From the NCBI GenBank assembly GCA_018136815.1, contig CM030931.1:3412873-3476872 (forward strand): 64,000 nt of DNA, written 5' to 3'. This DNA is from Isochrysis galbana (Eukaryota > Haptophyta > Isochrysidales > Isochrysidaceae). The stretch's first letter is position 1, and every line of letters starts with the position of its first letter. The position numbers and the translations under genes were made by a program. Shown here one piece after another: positions 54,260 to 64,000 of this stretch. Under the pieces are notes generated by a model. It was not told the DNA's origin and did no database searches. It was given only the letters and a program-made list of their open reading frames with translations.

Positions 54260-54487
54260 ATGGATCGTCATTGCATGACATACGTGTCATATCACACCCT
54301 GACTCGCGTGCACAGACCGACCGTCGAGGTCGCCATGCATCATGATTGAATCATCGACGGGGCTTCGGCGAATAGGCTAGGTTTGGCAGCTCAACTTAGG
54401 CCCTACAGCGCCCAAACTGGCTACAGGGGCTAGAAGAGAACTAGCGTAAAGGAGCAGCAGCCGGCTCGGCCGGATCCGCACCCGTGA

Positions 54488-55927
54488 TTATTGCTCTAAT
54501 TTTTCGGGTATGGGAACCTTTAGCCGGTGCACCTGGCCTTTTGGAAGCATCGGCGCCAATTGATCAACCTTCTCGAACATCGAGAGCTGACCGCCCGTGT
54601 GCCAAAAAAGCACACGCGAGCCTCGGAAGGCATCGGGTTGCTCGCGGACTGCGGCACAGAAGTGGTAGAGAGCCTTACCCGAGTATACGGGGTCCAGCAA
54701 TACGCCGCTCTCAGCCGAGACGATGGCGGCCATGCTGAGCTCGTCATCCGTCGATTTTGCATAGCCTGCACCACGACCTTGATAGATGGTCAACCATTCG
54801 CGAGAGTTGCCGAGCATCTGAAGATCGGCACCCATCTGGTGGGCAATATCGTCCACTTGGTCATAGAAGGCGTCCGGAGAGTCGCACACGCCCACCGCGT
54901 GAAGGCGCTGGGGCAAGCGCGCGAGACGGGCCCCGAGGGCGATCCCAGCAGCCGTGCCGCCTGAGCCGCATGCAAAGACAATATGGTCGACAGAACCTAG
55001 ACGGGAGCTCTCTTCCAACAACTGCGTAGGGCGCAACGAACGCGGATGAGGAGCACAGCCGATTCAACCAGTGCAGAATAGCCGTGCAATCTGCAGTCTA
55101 GCCTCTCTTGCGGGCGGGTCAGGGCCAAACCAAAGCCGCGAGGAGTTGAGCGTGCACCTGCAGTCTGAGCTCTTCCATGGCGTCAAGGTAACCCCATGTG
55201 CCGAGGGCATTGGAGCCGCCGACGGGTATGATGTACGGCGTGCGCCCTTGTCGGGCCAGCTCATCGGCTAATGCTGCGGTGAGCGCAGCCTGGCCACGCG
55301 TCGCGTACTCCCCCGTGGTGACCAAGTGTAGCTTGGCACCCAGCATGCGATCTAGAAGCAGGTTTCCCACGAGCCCAGGATCGCTGTCCACAACCGTCGC
55401 GCTGCATCTCAGCACAAGGTGAGGTTCGAGGCCGACCAGCCGGGCGGCAGCCGCCGTCGCGCGGCAATGGTTGGACTGGATGCCTCCTATGGTGATGACG
55501 CAGTCGCAGCCCTTGTCGACCGCGTCGCGCATCAGGAATTCCAGCTTGCGCACTTTGTTGCCTGCGTTCCGCCAATCCGGCAGCGCTCAGTGAGGCGCAA
55601 GCGTGCATATCGGCCGGTCGCATGCGCGCAGCACGGACCTGAAAGCTCCATCCCAGTCATATCGTCCCGCTTGATCACCCAGCTGATCCCTAGTTCAGCC
55701 AGCTCCGGGCAGGCCCAAGGCATGAGAGGCGTCGGCAGATGGCCGAGCACGATCTTCCCGGCCGGCGGGCGCAACGAGAGCGCCCAGGGGGGCGGCGAGT
55801 AGGCGATGCGGCGGAGGAGTGGCTGCGCAAGCCGCACGTTACTGCCCGACAGCCGGCGCACCCGCCCGCCAAGCGCATAGCCCAGCCGCACTAGCCATGC
55901 CGCCACCAGACGCCGCGCCAGCAGCAT
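54488..55927 (-). CDS. D-cysteine desulfhydrase / ACC-deaminase-type PLP enzyme, three exons
   Basis: Exons 55927-55639, 55561-55158 and 55021-54488, GT-AG introns, 408 residues. Fold-type II PLP enzyme, probably breaking D-cysteine to pyruvate, sulfide and ammonia. The N-terminal basic/hydrophobic leader (MLLARRLVAAWLVRLGYALGG) suggests an organelle presequence or anchor. Motifs: WVIKRDDMTGMELSGNKVRKLEFL, with the PLP-binding Lys in GNKVRKLE rebuilt across intron 1; GGIQSNHCRATAAAA; PVGGSNALGTWGYLDA; VFACGSGGTAAG (phosphate-binding Gly/Ser loop); LDPVYSGKALYHF; and VLFWHTGG near the C-terminus. These fit D-cysteine desulfhydrase. ACC deaminase is a close relative and is not excluded without the substrate-specific residues being checked. 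Confidence 0.9.
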
Positions 55928-56029
55928 CGGCCGTCCGAGCCGACCTCCTCCGGAGTACCTTTGGAATAAAGGAATAAATAGAGGCTAGAGCTCCTCAACC
56001 AGCATAGTTTTGTAGAAGGTGAAGATGAT
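55928..56029. other. Upstream flank of the PLP enzyme gene
   Basis: Short AT-rich stretch. No defined element was recognised. Confidence 0.4.
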
Positions 56030-57705
56030 CTAGAGATTGAAATAAGCACTTCTACAAGCATCCCTGGGGTGTGGGTGCATGCACATAGCATGCTGAGCGC
56101 CGACATGGAGCTTTTCAACCATATATTGGGAGCCTCGGTCCATACGAAAGGGTCGAACACGGACGCACACCAGATACAACCGCTTCTCTCCCAGCACGAG
56201 CACACGTGCCGACTCACGACTCAACACATCGTAAACGTCACCCATGGGGGGCTCAGAATCCGGCTCCTGAGAGCTAGAACCAGCACCAATGGACTGCTTG
56301 CGGATGGCAACACGTCCCCGGACCTTGCACACGCCCTTCTTGGGCCCACACCTGCTAGGACTAGGACACCTCTTCCTCTTCCAACTTCCAACCGAGCACC
56401 ACGAACCACAACCACAACGACACCATTTAGAAAATCATAAAACTATTTGCGAACCATAATAAGCCCGGCCGCGCTGGTTCCCAGCCCCCCGCCCCCCGCC
56501 CGGCAACAAGCCCGCCACCCCCCCCCTCCCCCGCGCGCCCAGTGGGGGCCGGGACGGTCGTGCTCAACTTCCCCGTGGTACGGAGGCCGGTGCGGCGCTG
56601 GTGGGGGTGCATGCAGTCGGCATGGTCGGGTTGTCTTGCTGCACAAGACCAGCTAGCTCCCGTGCCCTTCCAATATCAAACCTAGTGGGTGCAATCTGCC
56701 CATTGAATGGATTTCTACTTGGGCTGCAATAGCAATAGGCAATAGGACAAATGAGAATGAGAATTGTGACAATTGCGATTGCCACCACCTATGATGCCCA
56801 TGTGCTCCTCCACACTGCTTGCCGATGTGCTGGTGCGTGCACTAGTAGTAGTAGTGATGCATGCAGCTGTTGCAACTGCTCTAAGCTCATTGACCCCCCG
56901 TTCCAACTGCTCCAGCCCCTCCTTGTCCTCCCCCCCTTGCCCCCCGCCCCCCCCCTGCCTCCCCCTTTCCCATTCTTGTGGCGCCAACACCTCTTGCTGT
57001 TGCTGATGCTGCAGCCTGCGTTGCTGTTCCAGCAACCTCTCTATACCCTGCAGCAGCTGCAGCTCCAGCTCCTGTTGTGCCCTCTTCTGCTGCTCGAGTA
57101 GGAGCTCTTGCTGTTGCTTCTGCTTCCTCTCCATCTCTCCATATCAGCATGCGTCCTCTCCATATCAGCATGCTTCTTCTCCAGATCAGCATGCTGCTGC
57201 TTGAGCTCTTTGGACTTCCTTTCAAGCTCAGCCTGCTGCTTCTCATGCTCTTTGCGATCCTTTTCAAGTCGCATCTCGTGTTGCTTCTGCTCCCGTTGCC
57301 TGACAGCCTCCTGCTTCTTCATCTCATCTCATCTGCGACGCTTCTGGCTGGGGGCAGTGTGAATAGCAGCACCATTGTGCACCTCCAGCTCAATCACCTC
57401 AGAACAACCTGCATTTTTCTGAGCGCCTTGCTTCTTCAGAGTCAATGCTACATCTGCCAACACTTTTCACTTTTGCAACACCCGCCACGTCATTGTGCTT
57501 CTTGCACTCAATGTACTTGCGCCGCTCCGCTGGTGTCACAACCTTGCTCTCCTTGCAAATCTCCCACATGGCATCTGCAACACACTTTCCCTCCGGGTCC
57601 ATGTACGCTTGACATCTGCAGCTGCGCAGCTGCTAGGGAATGGGCACCATTCGCTGATGGCAGGTCCATTGCTGCGTGCAAGGTGCGTCTAAGAAAGGAT
57701 TGCAT
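56030..57705 (-). pseudogene. Decayed gene with long coiled coil, unknown family
   Basis: Reading the minus strand from 57705, three frames in succession look coding. The first is KCVADAMWEICKESKVVTPAERRKYIECKKHNDV (57602-57480). The second is a Lys/Glu/Gln coiled coil, QEAVRQREQKQHEMRLEKD..ERKSKELKQQHADLEKKHADMER (57322-57130), with repeated HADMER/HADLEK units. The third is a Gln-rich helix, QQELLLEQQKRAQQELELQLLQ (57134-57040). A further stretch ends near 56030 (SQEPDSEPPMGDVYDVLSRES). Frameshifts separate them. The layout (helical head, long coiled coil) resembles accessory proteins of some DNA transposons, but no transposase motif is seen and the identity is open. Confidence 0.45.
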
Positions 57706-58230
57706 GTCTGAGTTGCTCGAATATTGTGAGATCCAACGGTCTGAGTTGATGTTGTAGGAAGCTAATATGGACTAGTAAGTGTGAGTGTGTGAGTGTGAGT
57801 GGTAAGAGGTAAGAGTGGCTAGATTTCACTGGCGCGGCTGAAATTGTTGAAATTTCACCTTGTCCTAAGGCGGGAAGCGGGAAGCATCCCGCTCTCTGAA
57901 GTTGCGGGCGCGTTCTCTCCCTCTCCCCCCCGGCAGCCAAACCTAGCGTCAGGTGTCAGGTTCGAAAGGCCTAACGCACCCTAACAAGAGTGACGTCAGA
58001 CCTGACGTCTTACGTCAGGTTACAATACTAATAATATCGAACTTAAAAAAACTTCTTAACGTTCTCACCGCGCGCGCGACCCTTATCACTCCCTCTCGCT
58101 CGCCTTGCGCCTTGCGGCTCGTCCCCTGGCAGCGGCGACGCACCCCGCGTCGCGACGGCACATATACAGACTTCATAAAAAGAAAGAAAAGAAAGTAAAG
58201 AAAGAGCCTCTAGAGTGAGTTTTGTTTAGC
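57706..58230. other. Intergenic; no feature recognised
   Basis: It has a short GTGAGTGT repeat near 57778-57805 and repeated TGACGTCAGACCTGACGT words near 57945-58020, the latter containing an inverted ACGTCAG/CTGACGT pair. No gene is seen. Confidence 0.4.
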
Positions 58231-58323
58231 CACCCCAGAGCTGATAAAAAAAATCTTCTTAAAAATCACCGCTACACGTGCGGCGTGGGGCAGTGTGCTT
58301 GTGGACGTCCCTTCTACCCAACC

Positions 58324-58803
58324 TTAACCCCTAACAACCCCCTCCCCCTTCCCCAGTTCCCTCTTTAGTGGAGAGCCGGTTCCGGGGAGGCCGCGCGCAC
58401 TGCCTCGGCCAGGAGTTGGAGTGGAGGGGGCGGGAGATTGTGGCTTTATCTTTCGCTGGGGCTTGGCTAGTTCATTTCTCCCTTGTGTCTCATAAGATCT
58501 GCAGCGTTTTCCCGGGATAACTACCGACCAAGATTCTACTACTACGTCGCCTCTGTCCTTTCTAATGGCTACCGCCACTCCGCATCCGGGGTCGCCCCTG
58601 GTCGCGGGAGATTGGAACCAGTCCCAGCCCATGGACCGGGCCAAGTTGCGCACCCTTAGGTGCCAGCCATCGCTGTAGTGGTGCAACTCTTGCGCATAAA
58701 GGATATGGATTCCTCCTAACCTCGCTTGCGCTAGAGTAGACGCTAGTTTGTGTTTCGCTCCATTCAAATTGTATGTTGCAATCTTGAGACTATTACTATT
58801 CAC
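58324..58803 (-). pseudogene. LINE ORF2 start: truncated apurinic endonuclease domain
   Basis: The frame starts MNSNSLKIATYNLNGAK and continues with ILYAQELHHYSDGW and GVAVAIRKDRGDVV: the N-terminal strand and catalytic Asn of exonuclease-endonuclease-phosphatase (APE) domains (YNLNG), a possible catalytic Glu (QEL) and the G-V-A-V/I strand. After about residue 105 the frame runs into 3' UTR-derived sequence and ends at 58324. It lies 167 bases downstream of ORF1. It identifies the family as APE-type LINE. Confidence 0.85.
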
Positions 58804-58970
58804 CGTGGCGGTATAGGCAGCTTGCTCCGTTTACACAGTAGCCTGGATAGGCCTTGTTGGGTTTCAGATTGCATTTAACCATACAGATTTGCTTGCCCGC
58901 CAAATACATACAACTAGTTAACTAACTACCCCTCAAATGGCTACTAACTAGTGCCCCCCAACGTTGATAG

Positions 58971-59666
58971 TTAACTACAGTCCCTGGCCTTGATATAGGT
59001 TGCCACATCCTCGCTTTTGATGTCCTTTTTGTCTTCAGCTAGCTGCGCTAGCTGTATGAAGAATGGGGTGTCGTCCGGTTCTTCCTCCTCATCATGAGGG
59101 GGTGAGGCAAATTGTGTGGTGTTGTGTTGAGGCGGATTTGGCTCCGATTGTGGGTCCGCTCGCTTGCGCGAGGGCGGCGGGTTATGCTTGGCTTGTTGAG
59201 GTGGGGCTTGTCTTGCTTCTTGGGGGAGTTTCCCTTTGGGGCCGGCCGCCTCAGCGTAGGACTTCTGTGCAATGTTGCTTGGGGGGTTGGAAGCCGTAAA
59301 GGCCCCAAGAATTGTTTGTTGTGTCAAGTGCCCGCCCACGAGGGGTGCACTGCTGGTAGGAGTTGCCGCCATGGGGGTGGCAGCAAGGCTGCCACCCACC
59401 ATGGGGAGTCCTTGATGCACTGGCAAGCCAGTTGGGGCAGGCGGCAGAGCCAGGGACTGGCTCTGCTGGTCTGCAGGGAACAGGGCTCTCCCTGTTCCCT
59501 GCTTCTGTGCCTGGTGGGGAGGCGAGGGAAGCAGGATTTTGTCGACGTCGCTGTCGGTTAGAGGGGCGGCCTGTGAGCGCTTCGGCTCCGGCGGCTTGGG
59601 GCGGCCCCTGTGGGGCGTCGTGACGGCAGGGGGCTGGGGATCAGGAGCGGTCGGCGCGCGCTCCAT
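58971..59666 (-). CDS. LINE ORF1 (complete in this copy, 231 residues)
   Basis: It starts MERAPTAPDPQPPAVTT. The body is Pro/Ala/Ser-rich with conserved blocks GRPKPPEPKRSQAAPLTDSD, GLPMVGGSLAATPM and GAFTASNPPSN shared with the fragment at 9204-8666. A basic segment (SRKRADPQSEPN) is followed by an acidic one (PPHDEEEEPDD), then a short hydrophobic/charged C-terminus ending KSEDVATYIKARDCS. No RRM, CCHC knuckle or clear coiled coil is seen, so RNA binding is presumed from its position only. The 5' UTR is about 25 bases, measured from the target-site duplication. Confidence 0.8.
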   Translation of the reverse strand: MERAPTAPDPQPPAVTTPHRGRPKPPEPKRSQAAPLTDSDVDKILLPSPPHQAQKQGTGRALFPADQQSQSLALPPAPTGLPVHQGLPMVGGSLAATPMAATPTSSAPLVGGHLTQQTILGAFTASNPPSNIAQKSYAEAAGPKGKLPQEARQAPPQQAKHNPPPSRKRADPQSEPNPPQHNTTQFASPPHDEEEEPDDTPFFIQLAQLAEDKKDIKSEDVATYIKARDCS

Positions 59667-59708
59667 CGCTCGAACTATAACAATAGTTTCTCACCCCAGA
59701 GCTGATAA

Positions 59709-60022
59709 TAACTGATATCAGTGATTTGGCAAAACAGAGCTGTTACTGACACTGTAAGCTTATGACTTATGACAGTACTGATGAGACATCTTTGATGATC
59801 ACCGGGGGGGGGGGCGCGGGCCACCGGACCATATCTAAGCCCTTCACCCCAATTCCTAGCAGTGTACGTGGGGAGCCGCCAGATGGCGGGGGGAGAAGGG
59901 CCGGGGGCCGGGGGAGTGGGGGTGTAGAAAGTATGCTACGTACTCCTACTACGTGTAGTGGGTAGTGGGTAGTGGTTCCATTCGCCGCGAGTGCGGTAAG
60001 AATATTAAAAGGTTTTTAGTCT
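59709..60022 (+). mobile_element. Possible LINE 3'-end fragment
   Basis: 59985-60017 reads GCCGCGAGTGCGGTAAGAATATTAAAAGGTTTTT with few differences from the terminus of the LINE copy ending at 26099. This suggests a very short 5'-truncated copy of the second LINE subfamily. Its 5' edge is not defined (somewhere in 59800-59980) and no target duplication was found. Confidence 0.45.
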
Positions 60023-60088
60023 TCTACAGCGCCTCTTGGACCTTTGGAGATCAGATTCGCTCCCCACTCTTCGGTGTCACGCGATAAT

Positions 60089-60887
60089 TTGGCCCCGGCC
60101 AGGTTTTCGCGTCGGACCTACCCAAATTTCTTTCGGAAATTTCGGTGTTTTTGCACTGATTTTCGGACAGGTTTGCCCTAATTTTCGCAAAATTTTTGTT
60201 TTTCGACGTTCGAGCGAGCCCCACCGGGTCGGCCACCGGCCACCACCGGCAACGAGCGAGGTGTTACGCGTTACGCGCGCGTGTGCCATAGTATGCTAGT
60301 ATGATTAATAGATAGAGTATAGAGTTCAGAGTTCAGGCATGCAAACAACAGTTAGTTAGGCAACACAATTAACGCTAACGTATCAAGAGCGCACACAGAA
60401 ACTACCAAAACGATCGCGCTCGTCAACCGATCAACCCACTACCCGCTTATTGAAGCGGCTCATCAACGAGGCCTGCAGGTGGTCTGACAACACACCCGAC
60501 TGCTGGTCACCGTACATCAAACAAACGGAGCAAGAGCAAGGAAAACACACGTTCACACGAGGCTGAGTTTGGAGAGATGCTGAAAGCCACACGAGCCGCG
60601 GATGCCCACGCTGGAAACGATTTGCCATTGGTACGCCACCAGTTGAGCACGGAAGCCGAAAAGTCGTCGACGTCATCTGAATTGCTTGCCGCATGAGAGG
60701 CCGCGGCTAGATAGTAGATAGGCAGGCAACTGCGCCTTCAGAACTGTAGGATCAATCCCGCCCCGCCCCGTGACCCCAAATTTCGCGCTTGATCCCTTGG
60801 CTTCGCGCCCAAGTTTCGGTCAAAATTTTTTTCTTCGAGCTGACCCAAATTTTGAAAAAAAATTCGCGAAAACCTGGCCGGGGCCAA
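60089..60887. mobile_element. Non-autonomous DNA transposon, 799 bp
   Basis: Perfect 23-bp terminal inverted repeats begin TTGGCCCCGGCCAGGTTTTC at 60089, with the complement ending at 60887. They are flanked by an exact 8-bp duplication GCGATAAT (60081-60088 and 60888-60895). Related ACCCAAATTT words lie just inside each end as subterminal repeats. No transposase ORF is present. The 8-bp duplication suggests a hAT-type mover, but the ends differ from the MITE family at 13665/46544. Confidence 0.9.
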
Positions 60888-60895
60888 GCGATAAT

Positions 60896-61429
60896 CTTGG
60901 CGGCGCGGCACGGCTCGCGAACATGAAAAAACGAAAAAAGCCTTGAAGGTTCCTGCTAGGGTACACGATACTAACTACCATCCACGTGGTCCCACACAAC
61001 GACGCCCCTTGTCCCAAGGTGAATTAACTCCCATTTCCGCTTCCACCCGTCGTCCGCGGTCGGGGCGAAGCGCCGCTCCGACGCGTGTACACCATGGCCC
61101 ACACAGTGGAACGGGCTCTTTCGCGAGAGTGACCGCCCCGCCGCCATCAGCCATCAGCCATCTCGCTGGTGGCCCCGGTGGAGAAACACTGGGGAACTGG
61201 GGAAACTGAAGGGGAAGCGCCGATAATGGGTTATTAACCCCTCAGTTAGGGGGCGGAGGATCGTCGTATCGTTTCATCGAGCTCCGGTCTCCGCAACCGT
61301 TGACGAATTTGTAGCTCGCCATCGCCTTATGGACTGACTGATGGACTGGCCTCCCGCGCGGGACCCCCAAAGGAGTGGTGGGTGGGTCCCGGGGGAGGGG
61401 GGGGGGGGTCCAATCCTTCCGGTGGGTGG
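60896..61429. other. Intergenic with a dispersed repeat
   Basis: 61141-61230 is the second copy of the repeat at 23895-23985. No gene is seen. Confidence 0.5.
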
Positions 61430-61610
61430 GTCTCTCTCTCTCTCTCTCTCTCTCTCCCTCCCTCCCTCTCTCTCCCTCTCTCTCTCTCTCTCGGTCGCTC
61501 CCTCCCTCTCTCTCCCTCTCTCTCTCTCTCTCGGTCGCTCTCTCTCTCTCTCCCTCTCTCTCTCTCCCTCTCTCTCTCTCTCTCGGTCGCTCTCTCTCTC
61601 TCTCTCCCTC

Positions 61611-61664
<54 letters not shown>

Positions 61665-61829
61665 CGCTGCCATCTCGGCGGTCGCAGGTGGAAGGGAAGC
61701 CCATCCCATCGCTCGCCTCGCCGCGCGGGACGCCGAAAGCAGTCAGTCGTGGGGTGGTCCATCCTTCTGTCGGGGGTCTCGTCACTCTCTTCCCCCCCTT
61801 CCCCTCCCTCTCTCTCTCTCTTTCTCTCT

Positions 61830-61898
<69 letters not shown>

Positions 61899-61902
61899 CT
61901 AC
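61430..61902. repeat. (CT)n microsatellite blocks with embedded CGGTCGCT units
   Basis: Long CT runs at 61430-61664 contain four or more TCTCGGTCGCT interruptions spaced by CT tracts, giving a higher-order tandem repeat. A second CT block lies at 61807-61897. The stretches between and after these blocks (to 62160) share CATCTCGGCGGTCGC-like words, so the whole region may derive from local duplication. Confidence 0.9.
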
Positions 61903-63038
61903 GCGCGCTTCCATCTCGGCGGTCGCCTCGCCGACTTCCGCGGAGCCAAGATCGGCACGAGGTCGGGATGGGACGAGACGCTTGATGACGAGAGAGCCTT
62001 CCGAAGCTGCGAGAAGCCAAGTTGGGGGAAGAGGAGCCTCTCTCTCTCTCTCTCTCTCTCTCCAGAGGGTCAATCTCCGCTGCGCGGAAGCCGCGAGAGC
62101 AACCCCCCGTCGGTGGGTGGAAGGAGCGAGCCACCACGCTTGAAGAGAGAGAGAGAGGAGGGTCCCTCGTGAGAGAGACGAGCGAGCCACACAAGGAGAA
62201 GAAGAGAGGGGCGAGCCATACGCTCTCACCCACCCACCCCACCCCCGCCTGGGAGCTGGAAGAGAAGGGGAGGGGGGAGGGGAGGATTGGGCTCGCTCTC
62301 TCTCTCTCTTCTTCTTTTTCTGGCTCTCACGATGGACCCCCCCCCCCAACTCCTCTCTCTCTCTCCCCCCCCCCCTTTTCTCATATACGAGAGGGCGTCG
62401 AGCACGAGACGATCGTTGGATGGCCGATTCCTCCCAAGATGCGCGCGCCGTCGGGGGGGGGGGGGGGCGGGGGGGAGGGGCGAAGCCGGCGGCCCCCCCC
62501 CGCCAGCTCTCGCGCAGGGCTTCTTACCTATTCGATCCCGTTCTTCTCTGTGTTTCTCTCCCGGCGGCGTCGCACCTCGAGAGGCTCGCCAGCCTCGCCT
62601 CCCGCCAACAACCTCCTCTCTCCTCCCTCTCGCGCGCTGCCCCTGCACTCCCCCCCGCCCCCGCCCCCCCCCGTTCTCCACCCCCCCCCCTCTCCCCAAC
62701 CCCATTCCCAGCCTGCATTTACGTCCCCGGCCAAGCAACCTCGCTCAGCCTCCCACCACCACCACTCACAACCTCCCCACTTCCCCTCCGGTCCCGCTCG
62801 CCGGCCCTCGCTCACCCTTTCGCTCCCCAACCCATCCTTGGCGCTGCCACCAGCCACCGCTCTGCTTGCTCCCCTCTTGCCCCCACAAAACCTCAAGTGC
62901 CAGGTGGGATACGCCGATCCAGCCGCCTCAAAGTAGACGAGGGGTCGCTCGAGTCACCTCGTCAGGCCACACAGCAGAGCCACCCGATCGCCAGCCACAC
63001 ACCTCTGCCTCGGGGCTCCTGCTACGACACCCGGTGAT
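61903..63038 (+). other. Low-complexity upstream region of the last gene
   Basis: CT, C and G runs continue to about 62700. The frame near 62850-63030 (PGGIRRSSRLKVDEGSLESPRQATQQ) looks more protein-like and could be an upstream exon of the next gene, but no splice pair could be fixed. The long frames over 61400-62900 are compositional. Confidence 0.4.
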
Positions 63039-63845
63039 ATGAGTGTGCACACCTCCGCTTCCTCTTCCAACACGTCGACATTCACGTCAAGCCCATGCCT
63101 GAGGCCATCCACGCCTGCACCCTTTCCAGCCTCTCCGCCCAGTGGGAATACTCGCTCGCGCACAAGAGCAATGACCGCCGAGGATCACATCGAGCACTTT
63201 GACCTCGATGGGCCCGAGACAACCTGGCAAGCAAGCAAGGCATGCCTAGCACAGACGTCGGGACGGCACGCGCCCAAAGATGTGCTATTCAAGTCTCCTC
63301 CGCGTCGCCTCTTTGCCTCGGCTAGCGAAGCAAGGTCAAGCCGATTGCGAGCACGCGCGGCGTGCGTCCCACTCTCCGACTTGCACGGGGTTGGCCTTCC
63401 GAATGCGCTGGCCCAGTTCCTGAACGACCAGCAGCCTGCAACCAACCCGTTCCAGTTGTTCGCGCCATCGCATGCTGAGACGGATTTCCGGCCTATCCCA
63501 CGGCTAGCGCGGCTAGCATCGGGTCAGGGCGGCATCGCAAACGAGGCTGGATCGGCATGTGACAACTTCTCTTCAGTAGAAACCATGTCCATTCGGAGCT
63601 TCCACTCGTCGGGGACAATCTGTGCAGACGGTGCCCGTGCGATCGAGATGCCACCCGCCACAAAAACCTCTTTCGATCTCATGGGTAAAGATGGAAAGTG
63701 TCGCGCGACCAAGCGGGCCCGAGTCTTCCGCAAGCCCGAACGTGTGCGGACGCAGTCCGCCCAAGGCACCTCTGGAAGGTGCACGCTCATCAAAGACGAC
63801 AGTGATCTCGGCTCTAGCGGCGGACTCAGCCTCGATGAAGCCTAA
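63039..63845 (+). CDS. Unknown Ser-rich protein, possibly nuclear
   Basis: An ORF of 268 codons from ATG 63039 to TAG 63843-63845. Ser/Thr/Pro-rich start (MSVHTSASSSNTSTFTSSP), then DHIEHFDLDGPETTWQASKA, RSSRLRARAACVPLSDLHGVG, PNALAQFLNDQQPATNPFQLF, and a basic cluster KCRATKRARVFRKPERVR that could be a nuclear localisation signal, ending with an acidic Ser/Asp-rich tail (IKDDSDLGSSGGLSLDEA). No catalytic or fold family is recognised. Balanced residue use and the absence of long simple repeats argue that it is real; an upstream exon is possible. After it, 63846-64000 shows nothing. Confidence 0.5.
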   Translation: MSVHTSASSSNTSTFTSSPCLRPSTPAPFPASPPSGNTRSRTRAMTAEDHIEHFDLDGPETTWQASKACLAQTSGRHAPKDVLFKSPPRRLFASASEARSSRLRARAACVPLSDLHGVGLPNALAQFLNDQQPATNPFQLFAPSHAETDFRPIPRLARLASGQGGIANEAGSACDNFSSVETMSIRSFHSSGTICADGARAIEMPPATKTSFDLMGKDGKCRATKRARVFRKPERVRTQSAQGTSGRCTLIKDDSDLGSSGGLSLDEA

Positions 63846-64000
63846 CCTCTCTACCGAGAGGACCATGAGGCATCGCACTCGCCAATTTCACATGCAACTT
63901 TTGGGCCGTCCACATGTGTAGGCATGCTCTTGATCCCATTCCACAGCGATGCAAATCGGCCGACGGCTTGAAATAGCCCTCAAGCATGAGCCGCACTTGA

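Larger units (their letters stand above)
58248..59691 (-). mobile_element. Internally deleted LINE with both termini and 17-bp target duplication
   Basis: CACCCCAGAGCTGATAA occurs at 58231-58247 and 59692-59708, flanking a 1444-bp element on the minus strand. Its 5' end is a hairpin (59688-59673) eight bases before the ORF1 ATG at 59666. After ORF1 comes the start of ORF2 with the endonuclease N-terminus (58803). Then, within about 100-150 bases, the sequence is the 3' UTR shared with the LINE at 5537-8561 (GCGCGCGGCCTCCCC, CACGCCG..CGTGTAGCGG, TTTTTAAGA, T run). Reverse transcriptase and most of the endonuclease are absent. Both ends plus the duplication show that it was inserted as this short form or deleted afterwards. 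Confidence 0.88.

Overview
This window is nuclear DNA from a eukaryote, most likely a unicellular alga with a secondary plastid; a haptophyte is the best guess. Genes have short GT-AG introns, coding sequence is GC-rich, and very long (GA)n/(CT)n tracts sit between genes. One gene encodes an N-terminal presequence that looks plastid-directed. The species call is an inference from style and is not proven.

Host genes: NADH-cytochrome b5 reductase (2672-1253, minus, five exons resolved); a protein with five 94-residue tandem repeats (12672-10116, minus); a type II membrane, GT2-like glycosyltransferase (17661-20109, plus, five exons); a TPR plus 2-oxoglutarate/Fe(II) oxygenase-like protein (23422-21629, minus); a costars/ABRACL protein (24197-24717, plus); a probable plastid protein of unknown function (27351-29079, plus); a CAMTA-like factor with an unusual Myb/SANT plus CG-1 plus IQ layout (42073-45431, plus); a full-length ABCB exporter (47355-52404, plus); a D-cysteine desulfhydrase-type PLP enzyme (55927-54488, minus); and a low-complexity, possibly nuclear protein (63039-63845, plus). 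The genes are unrelated in function and show no operon-like order.

The rest is dominated by mobile DNA. It holds a Copia remnant (1-466), a mariner (13716-15535) nested inside a hAT-like MITE (13665-15676) whose mariner-free relative lies at 46544-46737, and a second non-autonomous DNA element with 8-bp target duplications (60089-60887). It also holds many pieces of one APE-type LINE family and a large Ty3/Gypsy chromovirus (about 34853-41634, minus).

The two most unusual systems are these. (1) The chromovirus carries a phage-type, C5-methyltransferase-like domain directly upstream of, and in frame with, Pol, separated by a single TAG. (2) The LINE family has copies whose 5' end is only a small hairpin a few bases before the ORF1 start. 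One of these copies (58248-59691) keeps both termini and a 17-bp target-site duplication but has lost the whole reverse transcriptase, so it looks like an internally deleted non-autonomous LINE.

A run of 100 N at 41639-41738 hides the 5' end of the chromovirus. No rRNA, tRNA or CRISPR was found.
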